NCBI RefSeq assembly: GCF_014645835.1
Contig: NZ_BMMM01000015.1
Location: forward strand, 62,001 to 126,000
Direction of reading: 5' to 3'
From: Streptomyces albiflavescens
GTDB lineage: Bacteria; Actinomycetota; Actinomycetes; Streptomycetales; Streptomycetaceae
DNA: 64,000 bases
The notes under the pieces were generated by a model that was not told the DNA's origin, did not search any database, and saw only the letters and a list, made by a program, of their open reading frames with translations. The translations under genes were made by a program, and so were the position numbers. This document shows positions 33,070-41,190 of this stretch, piece after piece. How positions within the stretch are numbered: the stretch's first letter is position 1; each line of letters starts with the position of its first letter.

Positions 33070-34677
33070 TCACCGGGGAGTACGGCGGACCGCCCGCCCC
33101 GCCAGTACGTCCGTCCTGCGCCCGTCCTCGATCACGAAACGGCCGTCGATGAGGACGTGCGGGATGCCCGTCGGCAGCGTGCGGGGCTCCTCGAAGGTCG
33201 AGCCCGCCGCGACCGTGGCCGGGTCGAACAGGACCAGGTCGGCGCGGTACCCCTCGCGGACCAGCCCGCGGTCGGGCAGGCGCAGGCGGGCGGCGGGGCG
33301 GCCGGTGAGATGGGCGACGCACTCCTCCAGCGAGAGGACGCCCAACTCCCGTACGTACCGCCCGAGATACTGCGGGAAGGCGCCGTAAGCGCGCGGGTGC
33401 GGCTTGTCGCCCCGCAGGATGCCGTCGGAGCCGCCCGTATGCACGGGGTGGCGCATGATCGACTGGACGTTCTCCTCGTGGCCGACGTGCTGGAGGATCG
33501 TCGAACCGAGCCGGTCGTCGAGGAGCAGACGGCGGGCGGTCACCCAGGGGGCCTCGCCCCGCTGGTCCGCGGACTGCCGGACCGTCCTGCCGACGTAGGG
33601 CGCGAGCGAGGGGTCGTTCACTCCCGAGATCTCGATCGTGTCCCACTCGATGGGCACGCCGTGGCAGCCGTCGGCGCCGACGACCTCCATGTGGTGCCGG
33701 ATCCGTTCGGCGGTGTCCTCGTCGGCCAGACGCTCGAGGATCGCCTCCGGGCCGCCCTCGCTCGCCCAACTCGGCAGCATGGCGACGAGGGTCGTACAGC
33801 CCGGGGTGTAGGGGTACGTGTCCAGGCTGATGTCCGCGCCCTGTGCCAGCGCCTTGTCCAGGAGGGCGAGCAGGTCCGGTGCCCTCCCCTTGTTCACGCC
33901 GAAGTTCATGGTGGCGTGGGCCAGGTGGAGCGGACAGCCGGCTTCACGGGTGAGGGCCACCATCTCCTCGTACGCCTCCAGGGCGCCCGCCCCGTACGAG
34001 CGGTGGTGCGGGCAGTAGTAGCCGCCGTACTCGGCGACCACCCTGCACAGCTCGGTGAGCTCGGCGTCCTCGGCGTACATCCCGGGCGTGTACGTCAGCC
34101 CCGAGGACATGCCGACCGCGCCCTGTGCCATCCCCTCGGCGACCAACTGCCGCATCCGGTCCAGCTCCTGGGGTGTGGCCGCCCGGTCCTCCCAGCCGAC
34201 GGCGAGCATACGGACCGTGCCCTGCGGGATGAGGTACGCCGCGTTCACGGCGATCCCCCGATCCAGTCGGTCCAGATACTCGCCGACCGACCGCCAGTCG
34301 AAGTCGATGTCGTCGCCGTACCCGTTCCAGCCGGTGATCGCGCTGCGGACCTCGGCGAGCGTGCGGTCGTCCACCGGCGCGTACGACAGGCCGTCCTGGC
34401 CGATGACCTCCAGGGTCACGCCCTGCGCCGCCTTCGCGCTGTGGTCCGGGTCCCGGAGCAGCGCGAGGTCGCTGTGCGCGTGCATGTCGATGAAACCGGG
34501 CGCGAGCGCCAGGCCTTCGGCATCCAGGACGCGGCGGGCGACCGGGCGCAGACAGCCCGCCGCCGCGGCCTCCTTGACCACGGTGGTGATCACGCCGCCC
34601 TCGATGCCCACGTCGGCGCGGTACGAGGGGCCACCGGTGCCGTCGACGACCTCCGCGTCGCGGATGACGAGATCCAT
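33070..34677 (-). CDS. D-aminoacylase-type amidohydrolase (possible N-acetyl-D-glucosaminate deacetylase)
   Basis: 535 residues. Metal-dependent amidohydrolase with GFIDMHAHSDLALL (HxH site), HHRSYGAGALEAY, HLAHATMN, and the closing VRPGYRADLVLFDP-like segment (VREGYRADLVLFDPATV). The family removes acyl groups from N-acyl-D-amino acids. It is the second gene of an operon with a PLP deaminase and faces a 2-keto-3-deoxy sugar kinase operon, so N-acetyl-D-glucosaminate is a plausible substrate. AGGAGG lies before the start; GTG at 34680 is an alternative. Confidence 0.9.
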   Translation of the reverse strand: MDLVIRDAEVVDGTGGPSYRADVGIEGGVITTVVKEAAAAGCLRPVARRVLDAEGLALAPGFIDMHAHSDLALLRDPDHSAKAAQGVTLEVIGQDGLSYAPVDDRTLAEVRSAITGWNGYGDDIDFDWRSVGEYLDRLDRGIAVNAAYLIPQGTVRMLAVGWEDRAATPQELDRMRQLVAEGMAQGAVGMSSGLTYTPGMYAEDAELTELCRVVAEYGGYYCPHHRSYGAGALEAYEEMVALTREAGCPLHLAHATMNFGVNKGRAPDLLALLDKALAQGADISLDTYPYTPGCTTLVAMLPSWASEGGPEAILERLADEDTAERIRHHMEVVGADGCHGVPIEWDTIEISGVNDPSLAPYVGRTVRQSADQRGEAPWVTARRLLLDDRLGSTILQHVGHEENVQSIMRHPVHTGGSDGILRGDKPHPRAYGAFPQYLGRYVRELGVLSLEECVAHLTGRPAARLRLPDRGLVREGYRADLVLFDPATVAAGSTFEEPRTLPTGIPHVLIDGRFVIEDGRRTDVLAGRAVRRTPR

Positions 34678-34689
34678 CACAGGGGCCTC

Positions 34690-35967
34690 CTAGAAGAACG
34701 TGCGGACGTAGTCGACGACCGTGCCGTCCGCCTCCACCAGCGGAATCAGCTGCCACTTGTCGAAGGACGTGCAGGGGTGGGAGAGGCCCATGCCGAGCCA
34801 GTCGCCGACCTGGAGATCCGCCTCCGCGGTCGTACGGAGCCAGCTGTGCTGGTCGGAGAGGCCGGTGACCGCGATGCCGGTGGCCGGGCGCTCGGCGCCG
34901 TCCCGGCGTACGACCTGGGCGATGGGCAGGTCCAGGTCGTACGCCGCGTCCCGCTTGCCCGCGTTGGTGAAGGCCTGCTCGGGGGAGGGGCGGGACACGA
35001 CCTGGGACCAGAGGCGGAAGGCGGGGTGCAGGGCGCCCTCCTGCGGGATGCGGGTGAAGGGGGTGATCTTGCGGTAATGGCCGTCGTCGTGCGAGACGTA
35101 GGCGCCGGAGCGCAGCAACTTCAGTATGGGGAGGGAGAGTTCGGGGATCCGCGCGAAGACGTCGGCCACCGCGTCGAACCAGGCACTGCCGCCCGCGCTG
35201 ACGACGATCTCGTCGAGCCCCGCGAACCGGCCCGCCTTGTCGAAGTCCGCCGCCAGCGCGGTCAGCCGGTGCAGCCAGGCGTGCACGCGCTCGGGATCCG
35301 CCTGCGGGACCTCGCCCTCGTAGCCCGCCACGCCGACCAGGCGGAGTGTCCCCGTCGCGGCCACCGCGTCGGCGACCTCCGCGCACTCCGCCTCCGTACG
35401 GATGCCGGTGCGCGCACCCTCGCCGGCGGCGAGCTCCACGACGACGTCGAGGGGGCGGGGGGTCCCGCGCAGCGCCGCGTCCATCAGCTCGACGCCGCGT
35501 ACGGAGTCGACGTAACAGATGAAGCGGAAGTCCGGGTCCTCGGCCAGCTCGGCGGCGATCCAGCGCAGCGCCGCCGCGTCGACGAGCTCGTTCGCGAGGA
35601 AGATCCGGTCGATCCCGAACTCCCTCGCCACGCGCACCTGGTGCGGCATCGCGAGCGTGATGCCCCAGGCGCCGTGCTCGATCTGCTTCCAGAACAGCTG
35701 CGGGGCCATCGAGGTCTTGCCGTGCGGGGCGAAAGCGAGGCCGTGGCGGGCCGCGTACGTCTCCATGAGTTCGAGGTTGTGCGTCAGGCGCTCGGCGGAG
35801 AGGGCGAGGACGGGGGTGGTGAAGCCGTCCGTGAAGAGGTTGCGGCGCTGGGCGGCCAGCTCCCCGACGGTCAGGCCCGCGGCGTCCGGGGGGAGGCCCT
35901 TGAAGCGGTGGTCGACGCGGTCCGCCGTGAGTGCGGCCAGCTGTGCTGCGGCGGTGTCGGCGCCCAT
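34690..35967 (-). CDS. PLP-dependent amino acid deaminase, D-serine/D-threonine fold-type III family
   Basis: 425 residues from the ATG at 35967 (AGGAGG 4 nt upstream). Alanine-racemase-like barrel with the PLP lysine in APHGKTSMAP (Lys84) and the C-terminal zinc-binding HPC motif (His397, Cys399) of eukaryotic-type D-serine dehydratases and D-threonine aldolases. The family eliminates water or cleaves beta-hydroxy D-amino acids; D-glucosaminate dehydratase also belongs near here. The product of deaminating D-glucosaminate would be 2-keto-3-deoxygluconate, the substrate of the divergent kinase. 12 nt before the amidohydrolase gene. Confidence 0.88.
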   Translation of the reverse strand: MGADTAAAQLAALTADRVDHRFKGLPPDAAGLTVGELAAQRRNLFTDGFTTPVLALSAERLTHNLELMETYAARHGLAFAPHGKTSMAPQLFWKQIEHGAWGITLAMPHQVRVAREFGIDRIFLANELVDAAALRWIAAELAEDPDFRFICYVDSVRGVELMDAALRGTPRPLDVVVELAAGEGARTGIRTEAECAEVADAVAATGTLRLVGVAGYEGEVPQADPERVHAWLHRLTALAADFDKAGRFAGLDEIVVSAGGSAWFDAVADVFARIPELSLPILKLLRSGAYVSHDDGHYRKITPFTRIPQEGALHPAFRLWSQVVSRPSPEQAFTNAGKRDAAYDLDLPIAQVVRRDGAERPATGIAVTGLSDQHSWLRTTAEADLQVGDWLGMGLSHPCTSFDKWQLIPLVEADGTVVDYVRTFF

Positions 35968-36033
35968 GGGGCCTCCTTTGACGAGGTGAGATGCGGTGCG
36001 CCGCGGATGCGGTGCGTGGGTCTCGCTGGTGTA

Positions 36034-36065
36034 TTGCGCTATGTGCAACGGTCATTGCGCATGAC
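36034..36065. promoter_or_regulatory. Paired inverted repeats, probable IclR operator
   Basis: TTGCGCTATGTGCAA (36034-36048, dyad with one mismatched pair each side) and GTCATTGCGCATGAC (36051-36065, perfect 5-bp arms) lie side by side between divergent operons. TTGCGC occurs in both. Confidence 0.55.
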
Positions 36066-36152
36066 GCTTACTGCTGTCTAACATCCCAGCCAACGCAGGG
36101 TCAACGGCGCACGGAGCGCCTTTGGCCGCGAGAGCGAGGAGCCCCAGTCATC

Positions 36153-37424
36153 GTGCCCCCCAACGGACCCGCAGGTGCCGCGGCCCACGACGCCGACGCC
36201 GACACCGACGCCGATGCCGTCGGCGGCCCTGTCGATGTTGTCGCGCTCGGCGAGTCCATGGTCACGTTCCTGCCCTCTCGACCGGGACGCCTCGCCGACG
36301 TGCCGTCGTTCGAGCGGGGGATCGGGGGCGCGGAGTCGAACGTGGCGTGCGTGCTCGCCTCGGCCGGGCACTCGGTGCGCTGGGTCGGCCGGGTCGGCGC
36401 CGACGGGTTCGGCGACCATCTGGTGGAGGAGATCGCCGCGTACGGCGTCGACACCTCCGCCGTACGGAGGGACCCCGCGCGCCCGACCGGCATCTACTTC
36501 CGTACGGCGGGCGACCGGGCGACCGACGCCCACGAGGTGGCGTACTACCGGGCAGGGTCCGCCGCCTCCGCGATGGCCGTCGACACCGTGGACCTGGACG
36601 CCGTCCGCGCGGGCCGCGTGCTGCACCTGTCCGGCATCACCGCCGCCCTGTCCGGCGACTGCCTGGCCCTGGTGAGGGAGCTGACCGCACCCCGGCCCGT
36701 CCGCCCCCTCGTGTCGTTCGACGTCAATCACCGCGTGAACCTCTGGAACGGCCAGGACCCGGGCGCCGTCCTCCTGGAACTGGCCCGCGGCAGCGACCTG
36801 GTCTTCGTGGGCGAGGACGAGGCCGAGGCCGCGTGGGGCGTCACGGGCGGCGCGTCCGCGATCCGCGCGGCGCTGCCGCAACCCCGGGTGCTGGTCGTGA
36901 AGCAGGGGGTACGCGGGGCGACCCTCTTCGAGCGTGAGGGCGAGGCCGAGGCCGGCGCTCCGGGCGGCGAGTGGGCGACGGCAGCCGCAGCCGGGGCGCC
37001 GGTCCCCGAGCGCGCGCCTGACGACGTGTCCGCTGCCGAAGAGCGCGCGCGTGCCGATGCGGGGCTCGTCCGCGACCGTGCTTCCGGCGGCGTGACCACC
37101 GCCCGTGACACCGTCACCTTCGTCCCCTCCCTCCATGTCGACGTCGTCGCCCCCGTCGGCGCCGGGGACGCCTTCGCCGCCGGGTTCCTCTCCGCCACGC
37201 TGCGAGGACTCCCGGCCAAGGACCGGCTGCGGCACGGCCACCTCATGGCCGCCGCCGCGCTCACCGTGCCCGGCGACCTCGCCGCGCCTCCCGGCCGGGA
37301 GCACGCCGACCGGCTGGCCGCCCTGGACGACGGTGCGTGGGAGACACTTCGACTCGGCCCCGGCTGGACCGAAGCCGTCGACCAAGCCGTCGATCGGGCC
37401 GAGGAGGAGGTACGTACCCCATGA
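36153..37424 (+). CDS. kdgK: PfkB-family sugar kinase, 2-keto-3-deoxygluconate kinase-like
   Basis: 423 residues, longer than the usual 310-340. The PfkB signatures are GIGGAESNVACVLA near the N-terminus and VGAGDAFAAGFL (catalytic Asp). KdgK-like placement of AYYRAGSAAS supports a sugar acid substrate. Residues about 258-325 form a low-complexity Ala/Glu-rich insertion that breaks the core just before the DTVTFVPSLHVDVVAPVGAGD strand. The GTG start at 36153 has GAGGAG 11 nt upstream, a long gap. Coupled to the IclR gene by ATGA. Confidence 0.85.
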   Translation: MPPNGPAGAAAHDADADTDADAVGGPVDVVALGESMVTFLPSRPGRLADVPSFERGIGGAESNVACVLASAGHSVRWVGRVGADGFGDHLVEEIAAYGVDTSAVRRDPARPTGIYFRTAGDRATDAHEVAYYRAGSAASAMAVDTVDLDAVRAGRVLHLSGITAALSGDCLALVRELTAPRPVRPLVSFDVNHRVNLWNGQDPGAVLLELARGSDLVFVGEDEAEAAWGVTGGASAIRAALPQPRVLVVKQGVRGATLFEREGEAEAGAPGGEWATAAAAGAPVPERAPDDVSAAEERARADAGLVRDRASGGVTTARDTVTFVPSLHVDVVAPVGAGDAFAAGFLSATLRGLPAKDRLRHGHLMAAAALTVPGDLAAPPGREHADRLAALDDGAWETLRLGPGWTEAVDQAVDRAEEEVRTP

Positions 37425-38179
37425 GCCAGACCGTCGACCGAGCGCTGAGCATCCTGCCGCTGCTCGCCGAGGGGCCCGCCGACCTCGGGCAGGTCGCCGA
37501 CCGCCTCGGCGTCCACAAGTCCACGGCGCTCCGCCTCCTGCGCACGCTCCATGAGCACGGTCTGGTCTACCGCCAGTCCGACCAGCGCTACCGCCTGGGC
37601 GCCCGCCTCTTCGCCCTCGCCCAGGAGGCCGTCGAGAACCTGGACGTCCGGGAGATCGCCCACCCCCACCTCGTACGTCTCAACGAGCAGTGCGGGCACA
37701 CCGTCCACCTCGCGGTGTACGAGGAGAACGAGGTCCTCTACATCGACAAGGTGGAGAGCCGCTACCCCGTGCGCATGTACTCGCGGATCGGCAAGCCCGT
37801 CGCCATCACCGTCGCCGCCGTCGCGAAGCTGCTGCTCGCCGACCTTCCCGAGGCCGAGCGCCGCGTCCTCGCGGAGAAGCTCGACTACCCCATGTACACG
37901 GCCCGTTCGATCCCCAACGCCCCCGCCTTCCTCAAGGAGCTGGCGACCGTACGCGAACAGGGCTGGGCCACCGACCTCGGTGGCCACGAGGAGTCCATCA
38001 ACTGCGTCGCCGCCCCCATCCGCGGCGCCGACGGACGCGTCGCCGCCGCGATGTCCGTCTCCGCGCCCAACGTCGTCGTCACCGCCGACGAACTCCTCAC
38101 GCTGCTCCCGCTGGTGCGCCGTACCGCTGACGCCATCAGCCGTGACTACTCCGGAAAGCCCCCGAAAGACCCCAGCTAA
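37421..38179 (+). CDS. IclR family regulator, KdgR-like
   Basis: 252 residues. N-terminal winged helix (ADLGQVADRLGVHKSTALRLLRTL) and the IclR effector domain with the conserved AVYEENEVLYIDKVES and SINCVAAPI stretches. It is translated in overlap with the kinase. Likely repressor of both divergent operons in response to a sugar acid; the paired repeats at 36034-36065 are the probable site. Confidence 0.92.
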   Translation: MSQTVDRALSILPLLAEGPADLGQVADRLGVHKSTALRLLRTLHEHGLVYRQSDQRYRLGARLFALAQEAVENLDVREIAHPHLVRLNEQCGHTVHLAVYEENEVLYIDKVESRYPVRMYSRIGKPVAITVAAVAKLLLADLPEAERRVLAEKLDYPMYTARSIPNAPAFLKELATVREQGWATDLGGHEESINCVAAPIRGADGRVAAAMSVSAPNVVVTADELLTLLPLVRRTADAISRDYSGKPPKDPS

Positions 38180-38209
38180 GGACCCCGAAGACCCCAGCTA
38201 AGGACCCCG
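38168..38209 (+). repeat. Tandem duplication at the IclR/RidA junction
   Basis: GACCCCAGCTAAGGACCCCG occurs at 38168-38187 and 38190-38209. The first copy holds the IclR stop codon, the second the RidA ribosome binding site. Confidence 0.85.
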
Positions 38210-38210
38210 C

Positions 38211-38621
38211 ATGACAGACAAGATCGCCCTCACCCCCAAGACCCACACCACCCCACCCGCCAAGTTCTCGCACGGCGTGAAGAAGGGGAACATCCTCCAG
38301 GTCGCCGGACAGGTCGGCTTCCTGCCGGCCGAGGAGGGCAAGCCCCCGACGCCCGCCGGCCCGACCCTGCGCGAACAGACCCTCCAGACCCTCGCCAACG
38401 TCCGGGCGATCCTCGAAGAGGGCGGCGCGAGCTGGGACGACGCGATGATGATCCGCGTCTACCTCACGGACGTCGACCACTTCGCCGAGATGAACCAGAT
38501 CTACAACGCCTACTTCGAGGAGCAGGGCCTCACCGCGCCCCCCGCCGCCCGCACGACGGTCTACGTCGGCCTGCCGGCCGGACTCCTCATCGAGATCGAC
38601 GTCCTGGCCGTACTCGGCTGA
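38211..38621 (+). CDS. RidA family enamine/imine deaminase
   Basis: 136 residues, typical length. RidA motifs are GNILQVAGQVGF, TLANVRAILEEGG, MMIRVYLTD and the Arg-containing PAARTTVYVGLP. The family hydrolyses reactive enamines and imines released by PLP dehydratases. The presence of a PLP deaminase in the same cluster gives it an obvious partner. AAGGA precedes the ATG. Confidence 0.93.
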   Translation: MTDKIALTPKTHTTPPAKFSHGVKKGNILQVAGQVGFLPAEEGKPPTPAGPTLREQTLQTLANVRAILEEGGASWDDAMMIRVYLTDVDHFAEMNQIYNAYFEEQGLTAPPAARTTVYVGLPAGLLIEIDVLAVLG

Positions 38622-38803
38622 CGTCACTCGTGAGCCGACGCTCGTTACTCCTGAGCTGAACGTCCTCACACCTGAGCCTGCGCTCCTCCCGCAACTCCCG
38701 CACTCCGTACGTCGTCACGGTGCGGCGCCCGTCATCCCGGGGCGCCGCGCCGCGATCCCCCCTGCCCTGAAAGCCCCATGCACTTACGGAACAGAGGCCC
38801 TCC

Positions 38804-40303
38804 ATGTCGTCCCCGTTGTTGTCGTATCCGCTCGCAGCGACAGTCCCAGCCACCCCCGAGGCCCCACCCCACACCGGCGGCCTGCTCCTCCTCGTCGACG
38901 GAACGGCCGGTCTGCTCACGGTCGCCGCCCTCGGCATCGCTCTCCTCCTGATCCTCATCATCAAGGCCAGACTCCAGCCGTTCGTCGCCCTGCTCGCCGT
39001 CTCCATAGCCGTCGGCCTCGCGGCCGGACTCTCGGTCACGGAGCTCTTCGGCACGGTCCAGCGGTCCACGGCCGTCTCCGTCATCGAGTCCGGCATGGGC
39101 GGCATTCTCGGCCATGTCGCGATCATCATCGGTCTCGGCACCATGCTCGGCGCGATCCTCGAAGTCAGCGGCGGCGCCGAGGTGTTGGCGTCCCGGCTGC
39201 TCAACCTCTTCGGCGAGAAGCGGGCGCCGCTGGCGATGGGCCTCACCGGCCTGATCTTCGGTATCCCGGTCTTCTTCGACGTCGGCATCTTCGTCCTCGC
39301 GCCGATCGTGTACGCCGCCGCCAAGCGCTCCGGCAAGTCGATCCTGCTCTACTGCATGCCGCTGCTGGCCGGCCTGTCGATGACCCACGCGTTCCTGCCC
39401 CCGCACCCCGGTCCGGTGGCGGCGGCCGGTCTCCTCCACGTCCAGCTCGGCTGGGTCATCCTCATGGGCATCGTCTGCGGCATCCCCGCTGTGCTCGCCG
39501 CCTGGGTCTACTCCGCCTGGATCGGCAAGCGGATCTTCGTCGCCGTACCGCAGGACATGGTCGAGGCGGCGGCCGAGGCCAAGCTGGCCGTCATCGAGGA
39601 ACAGCGTGCGGCCGGCGTCGAGCCGCGCGAGAAGCCGGTGCCGCTCGGCACGGTCCTCGGCATCATCGGTACGCCGCTGGTGCTGATCCTCGCGGCCACC
39701 TTCTCCTCGATCGCCCTCGATCCCTCCACCGGCCGCTCGGTCATCGAGTTCTTCGGCAGCCCCTTCGTGGCTCTGACGATCGCCCTGCTGCTCGCGTACT
39801 ACCTGCTGGGCATCCGCCGTGGCTGGTCACGCAAGTCCCTTGAGACCGTGTCGACTTCATCGCTCAAGCCGGTCGGCAACATCCTGCTCGTGGTCGGCGC
39901 GGGCGGCATCTTCGGCGCCGTGCTGAAGGCGAGCGGCGTCGCGCAGGCCCTCTCCGACACCTTCAACGACGTCGGCCTCCCGGTGATCGTCCTCTCCTAC
40001 CTGATCTCCGTGGTCCTGCGAGTCGCCCAGGGCTCGGCGACGGTCGCGATCGTCACCACGGCCGGCATCGTGGCGCCGCTGCTCGCCGAGGGCCACCACT
40101 CCCAGGCCTTCGTCGCCCTCGTCATTATGGCGATCTCGGCGGGCTCCATCTTCGCCTCCCACGTCAACGACGGCGGCTTCTGGATGGTCGCCAAGTACTT
40201 CGGCATCTCCGAGCGCGACACCCTCAAGTCCTGGACCGTCCTGGAGTCGGTGCTGTCGGTGGCGGGCTTCGCGGTCGCGTTGGTGTTGAGCGTCTTCGTA
40301 TAA
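38804..40303 (+). CDS. GntP family gluconate-type permease
   Basis: 499 residues with about 12-14 helices and the family's conserved stretches (GGILGHVAIIIGLGTMLG, LTGLIFGIPVFFDVGIFVLAPI, AFLPPHPGPVAAA, SATVAIVTTAGI, HVNDGGFW). GntP proteins import gluconate or related sugar acids with protons. With the amidohydrolase, deaminase and keto-deoxy kinase it would complete uptake and catabolism of an amino sugar acid. Ends a + strand run of kinase, regulator, RidA and permease. Confidence 0.94.
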   Translation: MSSPLLSYPLAATVPATPEAPPHTGGLLLLVDGTAGLLTVAALGIALLLILIIKARLQPFVALLAVSIAVGLAAGLSVTELFGTVQRSTAVSVIESGMGGILGHVAIIIGLGTMLGAILEVSGGAEVLASRLLNLFGEKRAPLAMGLTGLIFGIPVFFDVGIFVLAPIVYAAAKRSGKSILLYCMPLLAGLSMTHAFLPPHPGPVAAAGLLHVQLGWVILMGIVCGIPAVLAAWVYSAWIGKRIFVAVPQDMVEAAAEAKLAVIEEQRAAGVEPREKPVPLGTVLGIIGTPLVLILAATFSSIALDPSTGRSVIEFFGSPFVALTIALLLAYYLLGIRRGWSRKSLETVSTSSLKPVGNILLVVGAGGIFGAVLKASGVAQALSDTFNDVGLPVIVLSYLISVVLRVAQGSATVAIVTTAGIVAPLLAEGHHSQAFVALVIMAISAGSIFASHVNDGGFWMVAKYFGISERDTLKSWTVLESVLSVAGFAVALVLSVFV

Positions 40304-40331
40304 CAGCCGCGTAGCTAAGTAGGGGCTGGCT

Positions 40332-41018
40332 GTGTCCGACACAGGATCTTCGACCATACTGCCCGCTGTGGAGCAGCGCATAGGTTCGAAGAGCCAGCCC
40401 CTGGACGCCGCCGCGGTGAACCCGGCACACATCCCCGGGCTTACGTCACCCGTGCCGGCGGAGCCGAACGATGCGGTCGAGGAGACCGAGGAGGCCGCCG
40501 CCGAGGAGACCGTCTCCGACGCGGCGGTCTCCGCCGATGACTCCTCGGACTCCGCATCCGGAGAGGAAGCGGAGGAGACGGAGGAAGCCGAAGCCGAGGA
40601 AGCCGAAGCCGAGGAAGCCGAAGCCGAGGAAGCCGAAGCCGAGGAAGCCGAAGCCGAGGAAGCCGACCCCGACGGTCCCGTCTTCGAGGCGTCCGACCGG
40701 CGCGCCTCGATCACGGCCGACCACAAGGGCATACGACTCCGCCTGGACGACCAGGAGTGCGAGTTCCGCTGGGACGAGATCGGCGCCGTCGAGACGGAGG
40801 CGCCGCGCTTCGGCAAGCGGTTCACCGTCACGGTGCACACTCCGGACCGCCGCTGGTACCCGGTCGAGATCGAGGCGAAAGCGAAGTCCCAGCACAAGGA
40901 GTGGGAGGCCGCACTGGACGAGGTGCTGGACGCGTACTTCGAAGAGGGCGCGGAGGCAGAAGCGCCGGACGCAGAAGCGCCGGACGCAGAAGCGCCGGCC
41001 GAGGAAAGCGCCCCGTAA
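40332..41018 (+). CDS. Acidic repeat protein with a C-terminal folded domain, unknown function
   Basis: 228 residues, GTG start after GGGG. Residues about 45-115 are almost all Glu and Ala, with six copies of Glu-Ala-Glu-Ala-Glu-type 15-nt repeats. Residues about 118-200 look folded, with beta strands (ASITADHKGIRLRLDDQECEFRW, FTVTVHTPDRRWYPVEIEA) and a final helix. A short EAPDA repeat ends it. No enzymatic motif. Confidence 0.7.
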   Translation: MSDTGSSTILPAVEQRIGSKSQPLDAAAVNPAHIPGLTSPVPAEPNDAVEETEEAAAEETVSDAAVSADDSSDSASGEEAEETEEAEAEEAEAEEAEAEEAEAEEAEAEEADPDGPVFEASDRRASITADHKGIRLRLDDQECEFRWDEIGAVETEAPRFGKRFTVTVHTPDRRWYPVEIEAKAKSQHKEWEAALDEVLDAYFEEGAEAEAPDAEAPDAEAPAEESAP

Positions 41019-41036
41019 AGCGCCCTGCAAGAGGCG

Positions 41037-41079
41037 CGGGGAACTGCGCGACCGGCGACGACCGGCCCGCAGTTCCCCG
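41037..41079. terminator. Hairpin downstream of the acidic repeat protein
   Basis: Perfect 12-nt arms (CGGGGAACTGCG at 41037-41048 and its complement at 41068-41079) with a 19-nt loop. The left arm matches the core hairpin of the 9197-9359 element. Confidence 0.55.
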
Positions 41080-41081
41080 AC

Positions 41082-41190
41082 TGCCTCATTCGCTCGTCAC
41101 GAGCCATTCGCTCGTCCCGGGCCTCCGCTCCTCCCGGGCCTCCGCTCGTTACGGGCCTCCGCTCGTTACGGGCCTCCGCTCGTCACGAGC
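41082..41190. repeat. Short degenerate tandem repeats at the carboxypeptidase 3' end
   Basis: About six copies of an 18-bp unit of the form GGGCCTCCGCTCGTTACG, with CATTCGCTCGT variants at the left end. The right end reaches the stop codon of the carboxypeptidase gene. Confidence 0.75.

Noticed and set aside
33157..36081. 974-codon + strand frame opposite the amidohydrolase and deaminase
   Set aside because: Arg/Val/Gly-rich shadow; both - strand genes have clear motifs and AGGAGG sites.
41082..41190. Possible mini CRISPR array
   Set aside because: Units are contiguous and degenerate without spacers, and no cas gene is nearby.
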